Assembly (NCBI GenBank): GCA_018716485.1
Contig: DVJY01000037.1
Span: 1-64,000, forward strand
Direction: 5' to 3'
DNA length: 64,000 nt
Source: Candidatus Scybalocola faecipullorum
Lineage (GTDB): Bacteria; Bacillota; Clostridia; Lachnospirales; Lachnospiraceae
The position numbers and the translations under genes were made by a program. Numbering within the stretch: the stretch's first letter is position 1; each line of letters starts with the position of its first letter. Below, one piece after another: positions 26,999 through 37,270 of the stretch. Below the pieces are notes generated by a model. The model did no database searches. It was not told the DNA's origin and saw nothing but the letters and a program-made list of their open reading frames with translations.

Positions 26999-27717
26999 AG
27001 CCATTAAAATCAGCTGTTTATTATGAATGTGCTACAAAATTTAAAGTTATTGGCATCTTCTATGCCATACAGTACAGCATCGTTGCCCTCATTACAGTGC
27101 TCATCGGAATACTCATGGGCAATTTTGAAGACGGCGGCACAAGCTGCCTTGAGATGAATTCACTCATATTTGTCGGCATCTTCGGCATTCTCGGATTCAA
27201 AGAAGATTTTAAAATGCTTTTGCAAAACGGTTTTACCCGTGTCTATATCTTCTTTGCCACATTTTGCTGGTTTGCTTTCATGTCCGGTTTTATGGCATTG
27301 GCTGATACAATTCTTGGCAATGTACTGCATGATCTGCTGCCCCGCTATTTTTCAATGTACGGAAGTCTTTACGGCTATGGTCATTATCTGAGCAACTGGG
27401 CTTGGCTGACACTGATTTATTTATCTGTCTGCAGTCTTTTTTACTTAGCCATTCTTATTGTAAATAAACTTGGAAAGATATATGCCCTCTATACTGCTGT
27501 TATTTTCGGCGGAATATTGTTGCTGGCTGTAGCGTTATTCAGATATGTGCTTTCCGCCCGGACCATCGGCCGCATCGTCAGATTTTTAATGGGTGCCATG
27601 GGATTTGCCTCCGACGGAGTCATTTATTATCTGAACCCTTTAATCACCTTTTTTATTCTGGCAGCCTGTTTTTCTCTCATTGCTTATGCGATCATCCGGC
27701 GTACTGAATTAAAATAA
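26995..27717 (+). CDS. ABC transporter membrane subunit
   Basis: 240 residues with six hydrophobic segments (about 15-45, 55-75, 85-110, 140-160, 165-190, 215-235). It starts in an ATGA overlap with the ATPase stop and has a GGAGG site inside that gene. No substrate motif is recognisable. By position it is the membrane partner of the YtrB-like ATPase. Confidence 0.75.
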   Translation: MKPLKSAVYYECATKFKVIGIFYAIQYSIVALITVLIGILMGNFEDGGTSCLEMNSLIFVGIFGILGFKEDFKMLLQNGFTRVYIFFATFCWFAFMSGFMALADTILGNVLHDLLPRYFSMYGSLYGYGHYLSNWAWLTLIYLSVCSLFYLAILIVNKLGKIYALYTAVIFGGILLLAVALFRYVLSARTIGRIVRFLMGAMGFASDGVIYYLNPLITFFILAACFSLIAYAIIRRTELK

Positions 27718-27733
27718 TGTTTTTTCAAAATAC

Positions 27734-27762
27734 AGAGGGCGGACAAAAAATGTCCACCCTCT
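27734..27762. terminator. Bidirectional terminator between convergent operons
   Basis: A 12-bp stem (27734-27745 with 27751-27762) with a 5-nt A/T loop. The single C-A mismatch on the plus strand becomes a G-T pair on the minus strand. It closes the GntR/ABC operon and the pheST-queA operon. Confidence 0.75.
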
Positions 27763-27777
27763 ATATATATCGACTGG

Positions 27778-29109
27778 CTATTGGCGTATTTTCTTCATTC
27801 CCCGAACTGATGTATAATCCTTTCCTAAATCCAACATAACCTGATCATTTACATCAACAAAATAAAAATGGCCGTCAACATCTTCCGATAAAATCCAGCC
27901 GTTATCGCTCTCTGCCCATAATCCCCGGGTATCTGTCAACGGAATGATTGCCTTGCCCTCTCTGTCATATAATCCGCAGCCGCCTGCATGACGGCCGGTA
28001 CTATCTTCAGTAATAAACCAGCCTGCATTGACAAGAATATACTGATGATCTGAACTAAACGAAATATATCCCAATCCGCTTGGAATAATAACATTACCTT
28101 CCTGGTCAGCCACATAATTACTAAACCCGCCGGATTCTTCCGGATCTTCCAGAATACTCAGTGTTTCTTTCTGTGCCGGAAAATACTCGGGATAAGCTTG
28201 TATCACCTCGCCGGGTAAATCAAAAAAAAAATCTGTAACTTCGTTCATTGCTGCATCAATAACGCCGTAACCGGACGCTTTTTGTGCAATCACATATTGG
28301 GAATGATCTGCAAATACATAATCCGAATACGCATCGCATACAATCTTCCCTTCTTCATTCACAAGATAATTTCCCGCATCCGTGCTGACATAAGCAAGGA
28401 AAGTATCCTTAAACCCTTTGGCGCCTTTAAAATCTTTATAAACGAAGGGTATGACTGTCTCGCCGCGCTCATTGATGAACCCCCACTCACCCTCCGTATT
28501 TTCGGCCGCCGCCAGATATTCATACGGCGCCACGGCATTGGCCTTGGAAGACCTTCTCACATACCCCCTCCCAATGGCTATGCACAACAGCAGAATCACC
28601 AGAACCGCCAAAACCGTCGCCACGGCAACAGGGAGGCCTCCATACCGCTTTTCCAAAATATTAAACAGCTTCATACACCCGGTCAGCGCTGCTGCGATCA
28701 GAATAATGACCGCTGTACTTTGTGTCGTATGAACCTCCCACAAAATATCTTCAGCCATATTATTATTTGGAAAAACAGCATTGTAAATACCCGGATATAA
28801 CAGCAAAAGTAAGTAGGTGATTCCGATAAACGTATAAGTCATCCATAAATGTTTCCACCCGGCAAGCGTTAAGACAATCATTAAAACAATAAATCCCAAA
28901 TTTAAAACAGCCGCCACGCTTGCTCCAATGCCGTCAAAATTCCAGAAGCTTTCCAAAAACAGCAGTCCTGCGCCAAACAGCAGCATATTCACCACATCGG
29001 CAGCAATCCAGCGTTTTTGAAATCTGTGTGTCCGGATTCTCGCAAAAACGACTGCGGCCAAAACAACAACATAAATAATCCCAACAATACTTTCCATCAT
29101 CTTTTCCAC
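27778..29109 (-). CDS. Membrane protein with WG-type repeats
   Basis: 443 residues. The first half has about six membrane helices (1-190). The second half (about 195-440) is extracellular and contains degenerate WG-type beta repeats: GEWGFINERGETVIPFVY, NYLVNEEGKIVC, GYGVIDAAMNEV, GCGLYDREGKAIIPLTD, HFYFVDVNDQVM. The first codon may be GTG 29109 or ATG 29100; neither has a strong ribosome site. It begins 7 bp after queA and ends the T-box-controlled operon. Function unknown; such repeats usually bind other surface proteins. Confidence 0.75.
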   Translation of the reverse strand: MEKMMESIVGIIYVVVLAAVVFARIRTHRFQKRWIAADVVNMLLFGAGLLFLESFWNFDGIGASVAAVLNLGFIVLMIVLTLAGWKHLWMTYTFIGITYLLLLLYPGIYNAVFPNNNMAEDILWEVHTTQSTAVIILIAAALTGCMKLFNILEKRYGGLPVAVATVLAVLVILLLCIAIGRGYVRRSSKANAVAPYEYLAAAENTEGEWGFINERGETVIPFVYKDFKGAKGFKDTFLAYVSTDAGNYLVNEEGKIVCDAYSDYVFADHSQYVIAQKASGYGVIDAAMNEVTDFFFDLPGEVIQAYPEYFPAQKETLSILEDPEESGGFSNYVADQEGNVIIPSGLGYISFSSDHQYILVNAGWFITEDSTGRHAGGCGLYDREGKAIIPLTDTRGLWAESDNGWILSEDVDGHFYFVDVNDQVMLDLGKDYTSVRGMKKIRQ

Positions 29110-29116
29110 AGATCAT

Positions 29117-30151
29117 TTACTCAATCAGCATCGCATCGCCGAAGCTGAAAAATCTGTATTTCTCCTTAACTGCAATTTCATAAGCATGAAGAATCATGTC
29201 TTTTGAAGCCAGCGCTGATACAAGCATGAGCAGCGTTGATTCCGGCAGATGAAAATTAGTGATCAGCGCATCGATACATTTAAAATGATATCCCGGATAG
29301 ATAAAAATCTGTGTCCATCCGCTGGTTTCTCTGACATAACCGTTTTCATCGGCCACGGTTTCCAATGTTCTTGTGCTTGTCGTTCCGACAGATATGATGC
29401 GGCCGCCATTTTTCTTCGTTTCATTAATGGTGTCTGCCGCTTCTTTATCAATCATATAAAATTCCGAATGCATATGATGCTGCGTCACATCTTCCACCTT
29501 TACCGGCCGAAATGTGCCAAGCCCGACATGCAGGGTAATATTGGCGATTTTCACACCTTTGGCCTGAATATCCGCCAGCAGTTCTTTTGTAAAATGAAGT
29601 CCGGCCGTCGGCGCCGCCGCGGAGCCTTCATATTTGGCATAAACTGTCTGATATCTGTTTTTATCTTCAAGTTTATGGGTAATATACGGCGGCAGCGGCA
29701 TTTCACCAAGCGCGTCCAGCACTTCTTCAAAAATGCCCTCATATTCAAAATGAACAAGACGGTTGCCTTCCTCGATCACATCCACAACTTCTGCTTTCAG
29801 CCGTCCGTCCCCAAAAACAATCCTTGTGCCTTTTCTCGCCTTTTTTCCCGGTTTGACAAGGGTTTCCCAAATATCGCCTTCTTTGCGCTTTAACAATAAA
29901 AGCTCAATATGGGCGCCGGTGTCTTCTTTGACGCCGTAAAGTCTTGCAGGAATTACTTTTGTATTATTAATGACAAGGCAGTCTCCCGGATTTAAGTAAT
30001 CAATAATTTCCTTAAATATATGATGGCTGATGGAGCCATCCTTGCGGTTAAGCACCATCAGCCGGGAAGACGAGCGGTCAGCCAGCGGATCCTGAGCAAT
30101 CAGTTCCTGCGGCAGATCGTAATAAAAATCACTTGTTTTCACAATGCTCAT
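29117..30151 (-). CDS. queA: tRNA preQ1(34) S-adenosylmethionine ribosyltransferase-isomerase
   Basis: 344 residues, full family length. Conserved parts are [14 protein letters not shown] near the start, [35 protein letters not shown] and [16 protein letters not shown]. The enzyme transfers the ribosyl part of SAM to preQ1 in tRNA, the step before queuosine. The tgt gene for the preceding step is at 58461-59594. It starts 8 bp after pheT; the ribosome site for ATG 30151 is weak and a GTG three codons in is an alternative. Confidence 0.96.
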   Translation of the reverse strand: MSIVKTSDFYYDLPQELIAQDPLADRSSSRLMVLNRKDGSISHHIFKEIIDYLNPGDCLVINNTKVIPARLYGVKEDTGAHIELLLLKRKEGDIWETLVKPGKKARKGTRIVFGDGRLKAEVVDVIEEGNRLVHFEYEGIFEEVLDALGEMPLPPYITHKLEDKNRYQTVYAKYEGSAAAPTAGLHFTKELLADIQAKGVKIANITLHVGLGTFRPVKVEDVTQHHMHSEFYMIDKEAADTINETKKNGGRIISVGTTSTRTLETVADENGYVRETSGWTQIFIYPGYHFKCIDALITNFHLPESTLLMLVSALASKDMILHAYEIAVKEKYRFFSFGDAMLIE

Positions 30152-30159
30152 CCTATTCT

Positions 30160-32583
30160 TTATTTTCTTAATTCAATACCCATTGTTTCAAGTCCGTTAA
30201 GGATCTTATTCATTGTCTTATTGACTTCCGTATCCTCAAGGGTATGATCTTTTGCACGGAAAGTAATGGAGTACGCTACAGATTTATATCCTTCCTGAAT
30301 CTGTGAACCTTCATAAATATCGAAGAGATTAAAACTCTCCAGAATATGTCCGCCTCTCTGGCGGATTACTGCTTCAATCTGTCCGACCATAATATCTTTC
30401 TTCATGACCATACTGATGTCTCTTGTCACAGACGGATATTTGGCAATGCCTTCGTATTTACGATCAAATGTGGCTTTCTCAGTAATCTGCGGCATATCCA
30501 AAACTGCGATATATGCTTTTGTGCCGATATTATAATTATCACATACATCCGGATGAACTTCGCCCATATATCCGATGACCTGTCCGTCATAAATAATGTT
30601 GGCCTGACGTCCCGGATGAAGGAAAGGTTTGGCGGAATCAGGCGTATATGTTTTCAGCTGTTTTAATCCGGCTCTCTCAAGGAATTCTTCAACGACGCCT
30701 TTTAAAGTAAAGAAATCGCCTGTGCCGTACATACCGAGGGTAAACTGTACTCTCTCATCCGGATATTCAAGGATTTCTTCATCAACCGGCAGATAAATCG
30801 TTGCCAGTTCATAAAGTTTTGCCTCTTTATTTCTGCGGTTGTAGTTATTCGCCAGTGATGTCAGCATGCCGTTTAAAGGCAGTGTACGCATAATACTGTA
30901 ATCTTCTCCCAATGGATTGGAAATCGTCACTGTTTTTCTCAGTGCGTCGCCCTGAGGAATAAACAGTTTTTCAAATACTTTCGGGCTTTCAAAGGAGTAG
31001 GTCATCGCCTCTGAATAACCGCAGAATTCTGCAGTCTCTCTGGCAACAGCTTCTACTCTCAGTTTAAATGAAAGTTTTCCTGTCGTTGCCTCGCCGGTCG
31101 GGAGCGTTGTCGGAATCTTGTCATAGCCGTAAAATCTTGCCACTTCTTCAGCCAGATCTGCCGGTCTTAATAAATCCTGTCTGAATGTCGGCACAGTCAC
31201 TTCTTTTGTTTCCGGATCATATTCCAGTTCAAGACGTTTGAAATAGCCGAGCATCTCTTCCATGGAGATATCTGTACCCAGAAGTTTGTTGACATATGCC
31301 GGGTCAAATGGAATTTTTACCGGTTGGCGGACATCATCATAAACGTCGACTGTCCCGCCGACAACTTCCCCTGCGCCAAGCTCTGTAACAAGCTGGCACG
31401 CTCTGTCAATAGCTGCTTTGGCATTGTTCGGATCCAGTCCTTTTTCAAACTTGCTCTGAGCATCTGTACGCATACCGAGGCGTTTTCCAGACAGACGGAT
31501 GTTTGTACCGTCAAAGCAGGCAGCTTCAAAAAGCATCGTTGTGACATCATCTGTGATCATTGAATTTTCTCCGCCCATAATGCCTGCAATACCGACCGGC
31601 TTTTCCTCATCACAGATCATCAGCATGTTACTGTCCAGATTTCTCGTCTGGCCATCCAGTGTAACAAAACTTTCACCGTCTTTTGCCCGGCGGACGATAA
31701 TTTTTCTGCCTGAAATTTTATCCAGATTGTACGCATGCATCGGCTGTCCGTACTCTTCCATCACATAGTTTGTAATATCAACAATGTTATTGATCGGACG
31801 GATGCCCTGTGCTGCCAGACGTCTCTGAAGCCACTTCGGTGACGGTGCGATTTTAATATTTTTGACAACACGGGCGCAGTATCTTGGGCAGAGCGCTTTA
31901 TCCTGAACTTCTACCTGAACATAATCGTGGGCGTCTTCATCATTTTCTTTTACTTCAACAACCGGCGGCACAAACGGCTTTCCAAATGTTGCTGCCGCTT
32001 CTCTTGCGATGCCCAAAATGCTGAAGCAGTCCACACGGTTTGATGTGATTTCATACTCAAAATTTACATCATGCAATCCCAAAACTTCAAGGGCATCTTC
32101 GCCCGGCGTCAGTTCTTCACTTTGGAAGATATAAATACCGCTTTCCGGCGCTTCCGGATACATTTCGGCAGATGAACCCAATTCTTCGATGGAACACATC
32201 ATACCGTCAGATTCCACGCCTCTTAATTTACCCTTTTTAATCTGAATGCCTTCTTCCGGCTTTCCGCCGTCGTGATCCCCTGCCACTTTGCCGCCGTCAA
32301 GAACGACAGGCACAAATGCGCCTTCAAAAACATTCGGAGCGCCTGTACAAATCTGAACCGGCGCCTCGCCGCCCACATCAACTTGGCAGACAACCAGCTT
32401 ATCCGCATTTGGATGCTTTTCGACTTTTAAAATCTTTCCCACAACGATTTTTTCCAGATTTTTATCGAACGCTTCATAACCTTCGACTTTTGTGCCAGAC
32501 AGGGTCATGGCATCTGTATATTCCTGCGCCGTTACATCCAGTTCCGGCACATAGGCTTTAATCCAAGACAATGGTGTATTCAT
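30160..32583 (-). CDS. pheT: Phenylalanine-tRNA ligase beta subunit
   Basis: 807 residues with the complete bacterial layout: N-terminal tRNA-binding EMAP-like domain (about 40-150), B3/B4 editing domain (residues about 210-400, including [16 protein letters not shown]), B5 domain, catalytic-like core and C-terminal FDX anticodon-binding domain ([12 protein letters not shown]). It forms a heterotetramer with PheS and edits Tyr-tRNAPhe. It follows pheS by 27 bp and has an AAAGGAAG site. Confidence 0.97.
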   Translation of the reverse strand: MNTPLSWIKAYVPELDVTAQEYTDAMTLSGTKVEGYEAFDKNLEKIVVGKILKVEKHPNADKLVVCQVDVGGEAPVQICTGAPNVFEGAFVPVVLDGGKVAGDHDGGKPEEGIQIKKGKLRGVESDGMMCSIEELGSSAEMYPEAPESGIYIFQSEELTPGEDALEVLGLHDVNFEYEITSNRVDCFSILGIAREAAATFGKPFVPPVVEVKENDEDAHDYVQVEVQDKALCPRYCARVVKNIKIAPSPKWLQRRLAAQGIRPINNIVDITNYVMEEYGQPMHAYNLDKISGRKIIVRRAKDGESFVTLDGQTRNLDSNMLMICDEEKPVGIAGIMGGENSMITDDVTTMLFEAACFDGTNIRLSGKRLGMRTDAQSKFEKGLDPNNAKAAIDRACQLVTELGAGEVVGGTVDVYDDVRQPVKIPFDPAYVNKLLGTDISMEEMLGYFKRLELEYDPETKEVTVPTFRQDLLRPADLAEEVARFYGYDKIPTTLPTGEATTGKLSFKLRVEAVARETAEFCGYSEAMTYSFESPKVFEKLFIPQGDALRKTVTISNPLGEDYSIMRTLPLNGMLTSLANNYNRRNKEAKLYELATIYLPVDEEILEYPDERVQFTLGMYGTGDFFTLKGVVEEFLERAGLKQLKTYTPDSAKPFLHPGRQANIIYDGQVIGYMGEVHPDVCDNYNIGTKAYIAVLDMPQITEKATFDRKYEGIAKYPSVTRDISMVMKKDIMVGQIEAVIRQRGGHILESFNLFDIYEGSQIQEGYKSVAYSITFRAKDHTLEDTEVNKTMNKILNGLETMGIELRK

Positions 32584-32610
32584 TGCTAACTTCCTTTCTG
32601 CGATGTTTTA

Positions 32611-33630
32611 TTAAAACTGTTTTAAGAAACGCACGTCATTTTCATAAAGCAGACGCATATCGTCAATTTCATATTTGAGCAGTGCAATACGTTCCAAACC
32701 GATACCGAAGGCAAATCCTGAATATTTGTCCGGGTCAATATTGCTCATCTCAAGCACTTTCGGATGAACCATGCCGCATCCTAAAATTTCAATCCAGCCG
32801 GAACCTTTGCACATACGGCATCCTTTGCCTCCACACTTGAAACATGTCACATCCATCTCGGCGCTCGGCTCAGTAAATGGGAAATGATGCGGTCTGAATT
32901 TTACCTTTGTCTCAGGTCCAAACAATTCTCTCGCGAATTCTGCAAGTGTTCCCTTTAAATCTGCAAATGTAATATTTTTATCGATCACAAGGCCTTCAAT
33001 CTGATGGAAGCACGGTGAATGTGTTGCGTCAACTTCGTCCGAACGGTATACACGTCCCGGCGCGATCATACGGATCGGCAGCGGGTGTGTCTCCATCGTA
33101 TGCACCTGTACACCGGAAGTCTGTGTCCTCAGAAGCATCTCTTTATTAATATAAAATGTATCCTGCTCATCTTTTGCAGGGTGATTAGCCGGAATATTTA
33201 AAGCTTCGAAGTTATAATAATCTTTTTCAATTTCCGGCCCTTCAATGACTTCATATCCCATACCTACAAAAATTCTCTCTACCTCATCAAGAGCAATCGT
33301 GTTCGGATGGCGATGTCCCAAAACACTTTTCTTAGCCGGAAGTGTCACATCGATGACTTCTTTGGCCATCTGAGCCTCTCTTGCTTTCCGTGCCAGCGTA
33401 TTTTTCATGGCATCCATTTTGGACTCAATATCTGTTCTCGTCTCATTGACCATCTGACCGAAGGCAGGACGGCCTTCTTTCGGAATGTCTTTCATGGATT
33501 TCATGATTGCTGTCAGCTCGCCTTTTTTCCCTAAAAAGGTAATTCTGATTTCGTTTAATTTTTCCAGTGAATCTGCCGCTTCAATTTGCGCGACTGCATT
33601 TTCACGAATCTGCTGCAATTTTTCGTTCAT
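32611..33630 (-). CDS. pheS: Phenylalanine-tRNA ligase alpha subunit
   Basis: 339 residues from the ATG at 33630 (GAGAGG site); an upstream in-frame Met at 33651 is unlikely. The N-terminal coiled coil (about 1-85) is followed by the class II catalytic domain with HPNTIALDEVERIFVGMGY, motif 2 VYRSDEVDATHSPCFHQIEG and motif 3 GFAFGIGLERIALLKY. Charges tRNAPhe together with PheT. It is the first gene after a T-box leader, so expression should rise when tRNAPhe is uncharged. Confidence 0.97.
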   Translation of the reverse strand: MNEKLQQIRENAVAQIEAADSLEKLNEIRITFLGKKGELTAIMKSMKDIPKEGRPAFGQMVNETRTDIESKMDAMKNTLARKAREAQMAKEVIDVTLPAKKSVLGHRHPNTIALDEVERIFVGMGYEVIEGPEIEKDYYNFEALNIPANHPAKDEQDTFYINKEMLLRTQTSGVQVHTMETHPLPIRMIAPGRVYRSDEVDATHSPCFHQIEGLVIDKNITFADLKGTLAEFARELFGPETKVKFRPHHFPFTEPSAEMDVTCFKCGGKGCRMCKGSGWIEILGCGMVHPKVLEMSNIDPDKYSGFAFGIGLERIALLKYEIDDMRLLYENDVRFLKQF

Positions 33631-33744
33631 GCTTTTCAATCCTCTCTGCAAAATATAAAATATGATTTATGGGTATAATTTAGTCAATATCCTATGCGCC
33701 ATCTGCCCTTATCACTGTATGGAAAATATGGTGAATTTTCCTCG

Positions 33745-34003
33745 CAATAAAAAAAATCCCTCAGTTAAAAACTAAGGGACGACAAATGTTCGCGGTACCA
33801 CCCAAATTCCTTTGTCATATCATATACAAAGGCACTCTCTGCGGATATAACGGCTCCTGCCGGCATCTCCTACTGTACTTTTCAAAGATGCAGCTCCTGT
33901 GGGAAAGTCAGTATATATCTGAACTTAAGAGGGTTTTCAGCCGACGGCCCTCTCTCTCTGAAAGAAAATACATACCTCATACACAATCATCGCTTTTGGA
34001 CTT
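33745..34003 (-). ncRNA. T-box leader (phenylalanine) upstream of pheS
   Basis: The conserved T-box sequence with its GGTGGTACCGCG core lies at 33791-33808 on the minus strand. It is followed by the terminator stem at 33757-33779 and a run of eight Ts, and can form the alternative antiterminator. About 190 nt of stem I and following structure lie upstream. A TTC triplet at 33921-33923, just 5' of the closing strand of stem I, is the best candidate specifier codon for tRNAPhe. Confidence 0.93.
33757..33779 (-). terminator. T-box regulatory terminator
   Basis: A 9-bp stem (33779-33771 with 33765-33757) followed on the minus strand by a long T run. Part of the T-box switch in front of pheS. Confidence 0.9.
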
Positions 34004-34008
34004 CTTTC

Positions 34009-34037
34009 ATTCTAACCGCATACGGCACAGCTGTCAA
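34009..34037 (-). promoter_or_regulatory. Promoter of the pheST-queA operon
   Basis: Minus-strand TTGACA (34037-34032), a 17-bp spacer and TAGAAT (34014-34009). Transcription would start near 34002 and run through the T-box. Confidence 0.78.
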
Positions 34038-34047
34038 GTCAAAACTA

Positions 34048-34076
34048 TTGTATTTTGTGAAAAAACATGCTACTAT
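34048..34076 (+). promoter_or_regulatory. Promoter of the yihY-like gene
   Basis: TTGTAT (34048-34053), a 17-bp spacer and TACTAT (34071-34076). Divergent from, and nearly touching, the pheST promoter. Confidence 0.5.
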
Positions 34077-34098
34077 CAATAAATATAAAGGAGGAGTT

Positions 34099-34938
34099 AT
34101 GTTAAATTTTATTCAATGGTTAAAGAAATTTATATTAAAAATGCAGCGGGATAAAATCAGTGTTTATGCAGCTCAGTCTGCCTATTTTATTATATTGTCA
34201 TTTTTCCCTTTTGTTATGTTTTTGCTGATACTGCTGAATTACCTGCCAATTGAAACAGACACACTGATTACCGAACTTGTGAATGTCTTTCCGGATTCCT
34301 CTTCGAAAGTGGCAACATGGATTCTCAATGATATTATTTCCAGGTCATCGACGACATTGCTGTCAATTACTATTTTAGCTCTTTTATGGACTGCCGGCAA
34401 AGGATTGATGGCTCTGACATGCGGTCTGAATTCTGTTCATGAAATCGAAGAAACACGGAATTATTTTGCCCTGAGAATTATATCTACATTTTATACAATA
34501 CTGCTGGCATTTATGGTCATCTCAGCGCTGATTTTTCTTGTATTCGGCAACTGGCTGTATTTATGGATCATTGAAAAATTTCCGATTCTCAATGATGTGG
34601 CGGCCTTTGTCATCAGTATCCGAACATTTGCCTCTCTGCTGATACTGACAAGCGTATTTACGCTGTTTTATAAAATGCTGCCGGCCGTAAAAGTCAAACT
34701 GCTTCAGCAAATTCCCGGGGCATTATTTGCTGCCGTGGGATGGCTTGTTTTTTCATACTTTTTCTCAATTTACATTAATTATGCGCAGAACTTATCTTAT
34801 ATGTACGGCGGTCTCGTTGGTATAATCATTTTAATGCTGTGGTTATATTTTTGTATGAATATTATCTTTATCGGTGCAGAAATCAATTTTATATTGTATC
34901 GTCAACGGCTTGAAAATAATACCGGTCTGAAATATTAA
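34099..34938 (+). CDS. YihY/BrkB-family inner membrane protein
   Basis: 279 residues from the ATG at 34099, with AAGGAGG just upstream; a longer frame to 34048 covers the promoter. Six hydrophobic segments. Family marks are DKISVYAAQSAYFIILSFFPF near the start, RSSTTLLSITILALLWTAGKG and QIPGALFAAVGWLVFSY, then NLSYMYGGLVGIIILMLWLY. The function is unproven; the old RNase BN label is wrong for this family. Its stop codon overlaps the stop of the convergent SpoIID-domain gene. Confidence 0.92.
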   Translation: MLNFIQWLKKFILKMQRDKISVYAAQSAYFIILSFFPFVMFLLILLNYLPIETDTLITELVNVFPDSSSKVATWILNDIISRSSTTLLSITILALLWTAGKGLMALTCGLNSVHEIEETRNYFALRIISTFYTILLAFMVISALIFLVFGNWLYLWIIEKFPILNDVAAFVISIRTFASLLILTSVFTLFYKMLPAVKVKLLQQIPGALFAAVGWLVFSYFFSIYINYAQNLSYMYGGLVGIIILMLWLYFCMNIIFIGAEINFILYRQRLENNTGLKY

Positions 34939-37058
34939 GATACCTGCCTGATTTTAGTGCCCTTAAAGTAATGATTTAAAATACTTTCGTAATCCATGCC
35001 GCGGCCGCACATTGCTGCCACGCCGTTCTGGCTCATGCCGACGCCGTGGCCGAAGCCGCCGCCATGGATGTTAAATCCGCCGCGGCCGTCGCTGTCCACA
35101 TAAAAATATCCGCTTGGCAGCATTGTCTGATTACTGACTGTCGAACCGTCCGCAAGCGTTATTGTCTTGCCAGCGGTAGACAACGCTTCTCTGACAGCAT
35201 ATTCCCCTTCTAATATAATGCTATTCTGACCATTTCCAACAGTAAGCGCCATAACGACACCGCTGCTTCCCCGTTTTGTTACCGTCAGTGTTGTCGGTGA
35301 TTCCACGCTTGTTCGGATATCTGCACTGTCTAAATGTACAGACCATCGAAACCATGCTATATCTTTCTCATAATAATCTCTGGCTGATATATCATCAATA
35401 AAACTTCTGAATGCTGTCTCATCGCTTAAATCCGGTACGGCGTCATCAGGCTGCGCCGCGGCCTGCACTGTTCCTCCTGATGATACTGCTGCCTGAATGC
35501 CTGCTTCAAGATAAGGAATTTCTCCGGAGGACAGCCATACATCCTGAACATCAGATGTCACACCGCAGGATGTTGAAAAAAAGTAGGCTTTGACTGGTTC
35601 ATCACCGCTATATAAAACCTGTCCTTTTGTTTCATCGACCGCCTGTACTGCCAGTGGATCTTCCCCGGCATTATTATACATCTGACATACTGTGGAGTCG
35701 TCCACATCCGCTCCAAAATCCGCAAAAGCGCCGCCCTCGGCAATGGTTTTATAGGCGTAGCTTCTTGCGCAGACCGCCTGTACTTTCAGCGCCTCAAGTC
35801 CGTAGGAAACGGGCATTTCACTTGGCAGCACCGCATACAAATATTCTTCCAAAGACAATTCATTGATTAATGACAAACCGCCGTCCGAAACTGAAATTTC
35901 TATTTTCCCTCGATACTGAGGATGCCCCTGTCCTCTGTTCATGGACAATACTTCTATTTTTCCGCTGTTTTCAGCCTGAACAGTCGCTTTCCCCGAAGAC
36001 AGTCTCTGATCCGACGGCGTTAGTTCTATGACCGTTCCGGCATCATACTGCTCCTCCTGCTGTTCGAAATTTATTCTGAAGTTTTCATTGCTCGTCAGCG
36101 TCACACCGCCGTGTATATAACCCGAAAAATCGTCGCTGCTGAGCAGAACCCGGATATTTTGGGATTGAATGTCCTGAGACAGCGCAGCATCATCTTCTGA
36201 AATTTCTCCGCCGCTTATTTGCTCAAGACGTATGGTCTTTATTGATCCGTTTTCAAAAATGATCGATCCGTCGGCTGATTCTATGTCCTTGCTCAACGGT
36301 TTTTCTGTCTTCAGATTGATTTCAGTTTCGCCGATCTGTATCTGTAGTTCATCATCCGAACATTTAAGAAAATGCACTTTTTCTAAAGTCTGTACTCCGC
36401 TGTCAACACCAAGCACAGCCGCCGCTTCTGCATCTCTGACAGCAATCCGTACCTTTCTGTAAAGCAGGTCATCCATTGGAAGTCCCTCAAATCCATACAG
36501 CCCGTCATCTGTCAGGCACTGCCACGGTTCAAGCTGCTGCGACACCGCCGACGTTGCCACAACAAACACATCTTTGAAACTCAAAGTCTCATATTGTTCA
36601 TTAGCCAGCCGGAAAATTTCCAGCCATTCAGCCTCCGGAATACATTCAGATAAATTTTCTGTCCGTATCGGAAAAGACAGACGCTCAGAATCAATATTCA
36701 GCTTCTGAATGATTGATGCCGCCTCCCTGTATGTGAGCATTTTCATTGGATAGAACCTGTTATTTTCGTTAAATAAAAGCCCGTCTGCCAATACTGTTTT
36801 GACATAGGGCGCATACCATTGTTCTTCGCGCACATCTTCAGGAAGTGCTTCTTCGGTTTTTAAACAATCCTCACGGGAATGTCCCAGCAGTGCAAGCTGC
36901 TTGGACACATTCGCTCTGCTCACATATGATTCATTGGCATCGTGCTGTATAAAGATTCTGTAAATACAGGCAGCAGCCAGGATGGCAATACACAGCATCA
37001 AAAGCCAACCGGGAAAACTCTTTTTATTCTTTTTTGATGAAGTGAGTCTTTGTCTCAT
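34935..37058 (-). CDS. SpoIID/LytB-domain cell-wall protein
   Basis: 707 residues from the ATG at 37058 (CAGGAGG site). A longer frame to 37121 is open, but its first codons lie in the repeat element and lack a ribosome site. After a basic N-terminus, a membrane anchor lies at about 16-38. Residues near 80-180 resemble an S-layer-like region (WYAPYVKTVLADGLLF). The SpoIID domain is at about 390-700: LSLEEYLYAVLPSEMP, ALKVQAVCARSYAYK, YFFSTSCGVTSD, GGGFGHGVGMSQNGVAAMC. SpoIID enzymes are lytic transglycosylases acting on peptidoglycan lacking stem peptides. It is larger than sporulation SpoIID, so a general wall-remodelling role is as likely. Confidence 0.9.
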   Translation of the reverse strand: MRQRLTSSKKNKKSFPGWLLMLCIAILAAACIYRIFIQHDANESYVSRANVSKQLALLGHSREDCLKTEEALPEDVREEQWYAPYVKTVLADGLLFNENNRFYPMKMLTYREAASIIQKLNIDSERLSFPIRTENLSECIPEAEWLEIFRLANEQYETLSFKDVFVVATSAVSQQLEPWQCLTDDGLYGFEGLPMDDLLYRKVRIAVRDAEAAAVLGVDSGVQTLEKVHFLKCSDDELQIQIGETEINLKTEKPLSKDIESADGSIIFENGSIKTIRLEQISGGEISEDDAALSQDIQSQNIRVLLSSDDFSGYIHGGVTLTSNENFRINFEQQEEQYDAGTVIELTPSDQRLSSGKATVQAENSGKIEVLSMNRGQGHPQYRGKIEISVSDGGLSLINELSLEEYLYAVLPSEMPVSYGLEALKVQAVCARSYAYKTIAEGGAFADFGADVDDSTVCQMYNNAGEDPLAVQAVDETKGQVLYSGDEPVKAYFFSTSCGVTSDVQDVWLSSGEIPYLEAGIQAAVSSGGTVQAAAQPDDAVPDLSDETAFRSFIDDISARDYYEKDIAWFRWSVHLDSADIRTSVESPTTLTVTKRGSSGVVMALTVGNGQNSIILEGEYAVREALSTAGKTITLADGSTVSNQTMLPSGYFYVDSDGRGGFNIHGGGFGHGVGMSQNGVAAMCGRGMDYESILNHYFKGTKIRQVS

Positions 37059-37090
37059 TGACATCCCTCCTGTCGCCATGGGAATTTCCT

Positions 37091-37152
37091 CGCTCTCATC
37101 ATCTGCCACGGAAATTCGCATTTCGGGCTATCGCCCTTCATGCTCATTTCCG
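37091..37152. repeat. 62-bp repeat, copy 1 (REP-like palindromic unit)
   Basis: Identical over 62 bp to 37204-37265. The unit contains an interrupted palindrome: GGAAAT, CAT, GGGC on one arm and GCCC, ATG, ATTTCC on the other around a TATC loop. This copy lies just upstream of the SpoIID-domain gene start. Confidence 0.85.
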
Positions 37153-37203
37153 CTGCTGTCTTATCTTTGATTTACGATAAAGCCCAGATGATTCCGCGCT
37201 TCG

Positions 37204-37265
37204 CGCTCTCATCATCTGCCACGGAAATTCGCATTTCGGGCTATCGCCCTTCATGCTCATTTCCG
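37204..37265. repeat. 62-bp repeat, copy 2
   Basis: Identical to 37091-37152 at all 62 positions, 113 bp further on in the same orientation. Confidence 0.85.
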
Positions 37266-37270
37266 TTAGC

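Noticed and set aside
29249-29893. 214-codon plus-strand frame
   Set aside because: Antisense to queA; His- and Arg-rich composition of a shadow frame.
30152-30160. PreQ1 riboswitch before queA
   Set aside because: Only 8 bp separate queA from pheT.
37091-37265. Possible small CRISPR array
   Set aside because: Only two 62-bp units, with internal palindromes and no spacer pattern or cas genes.
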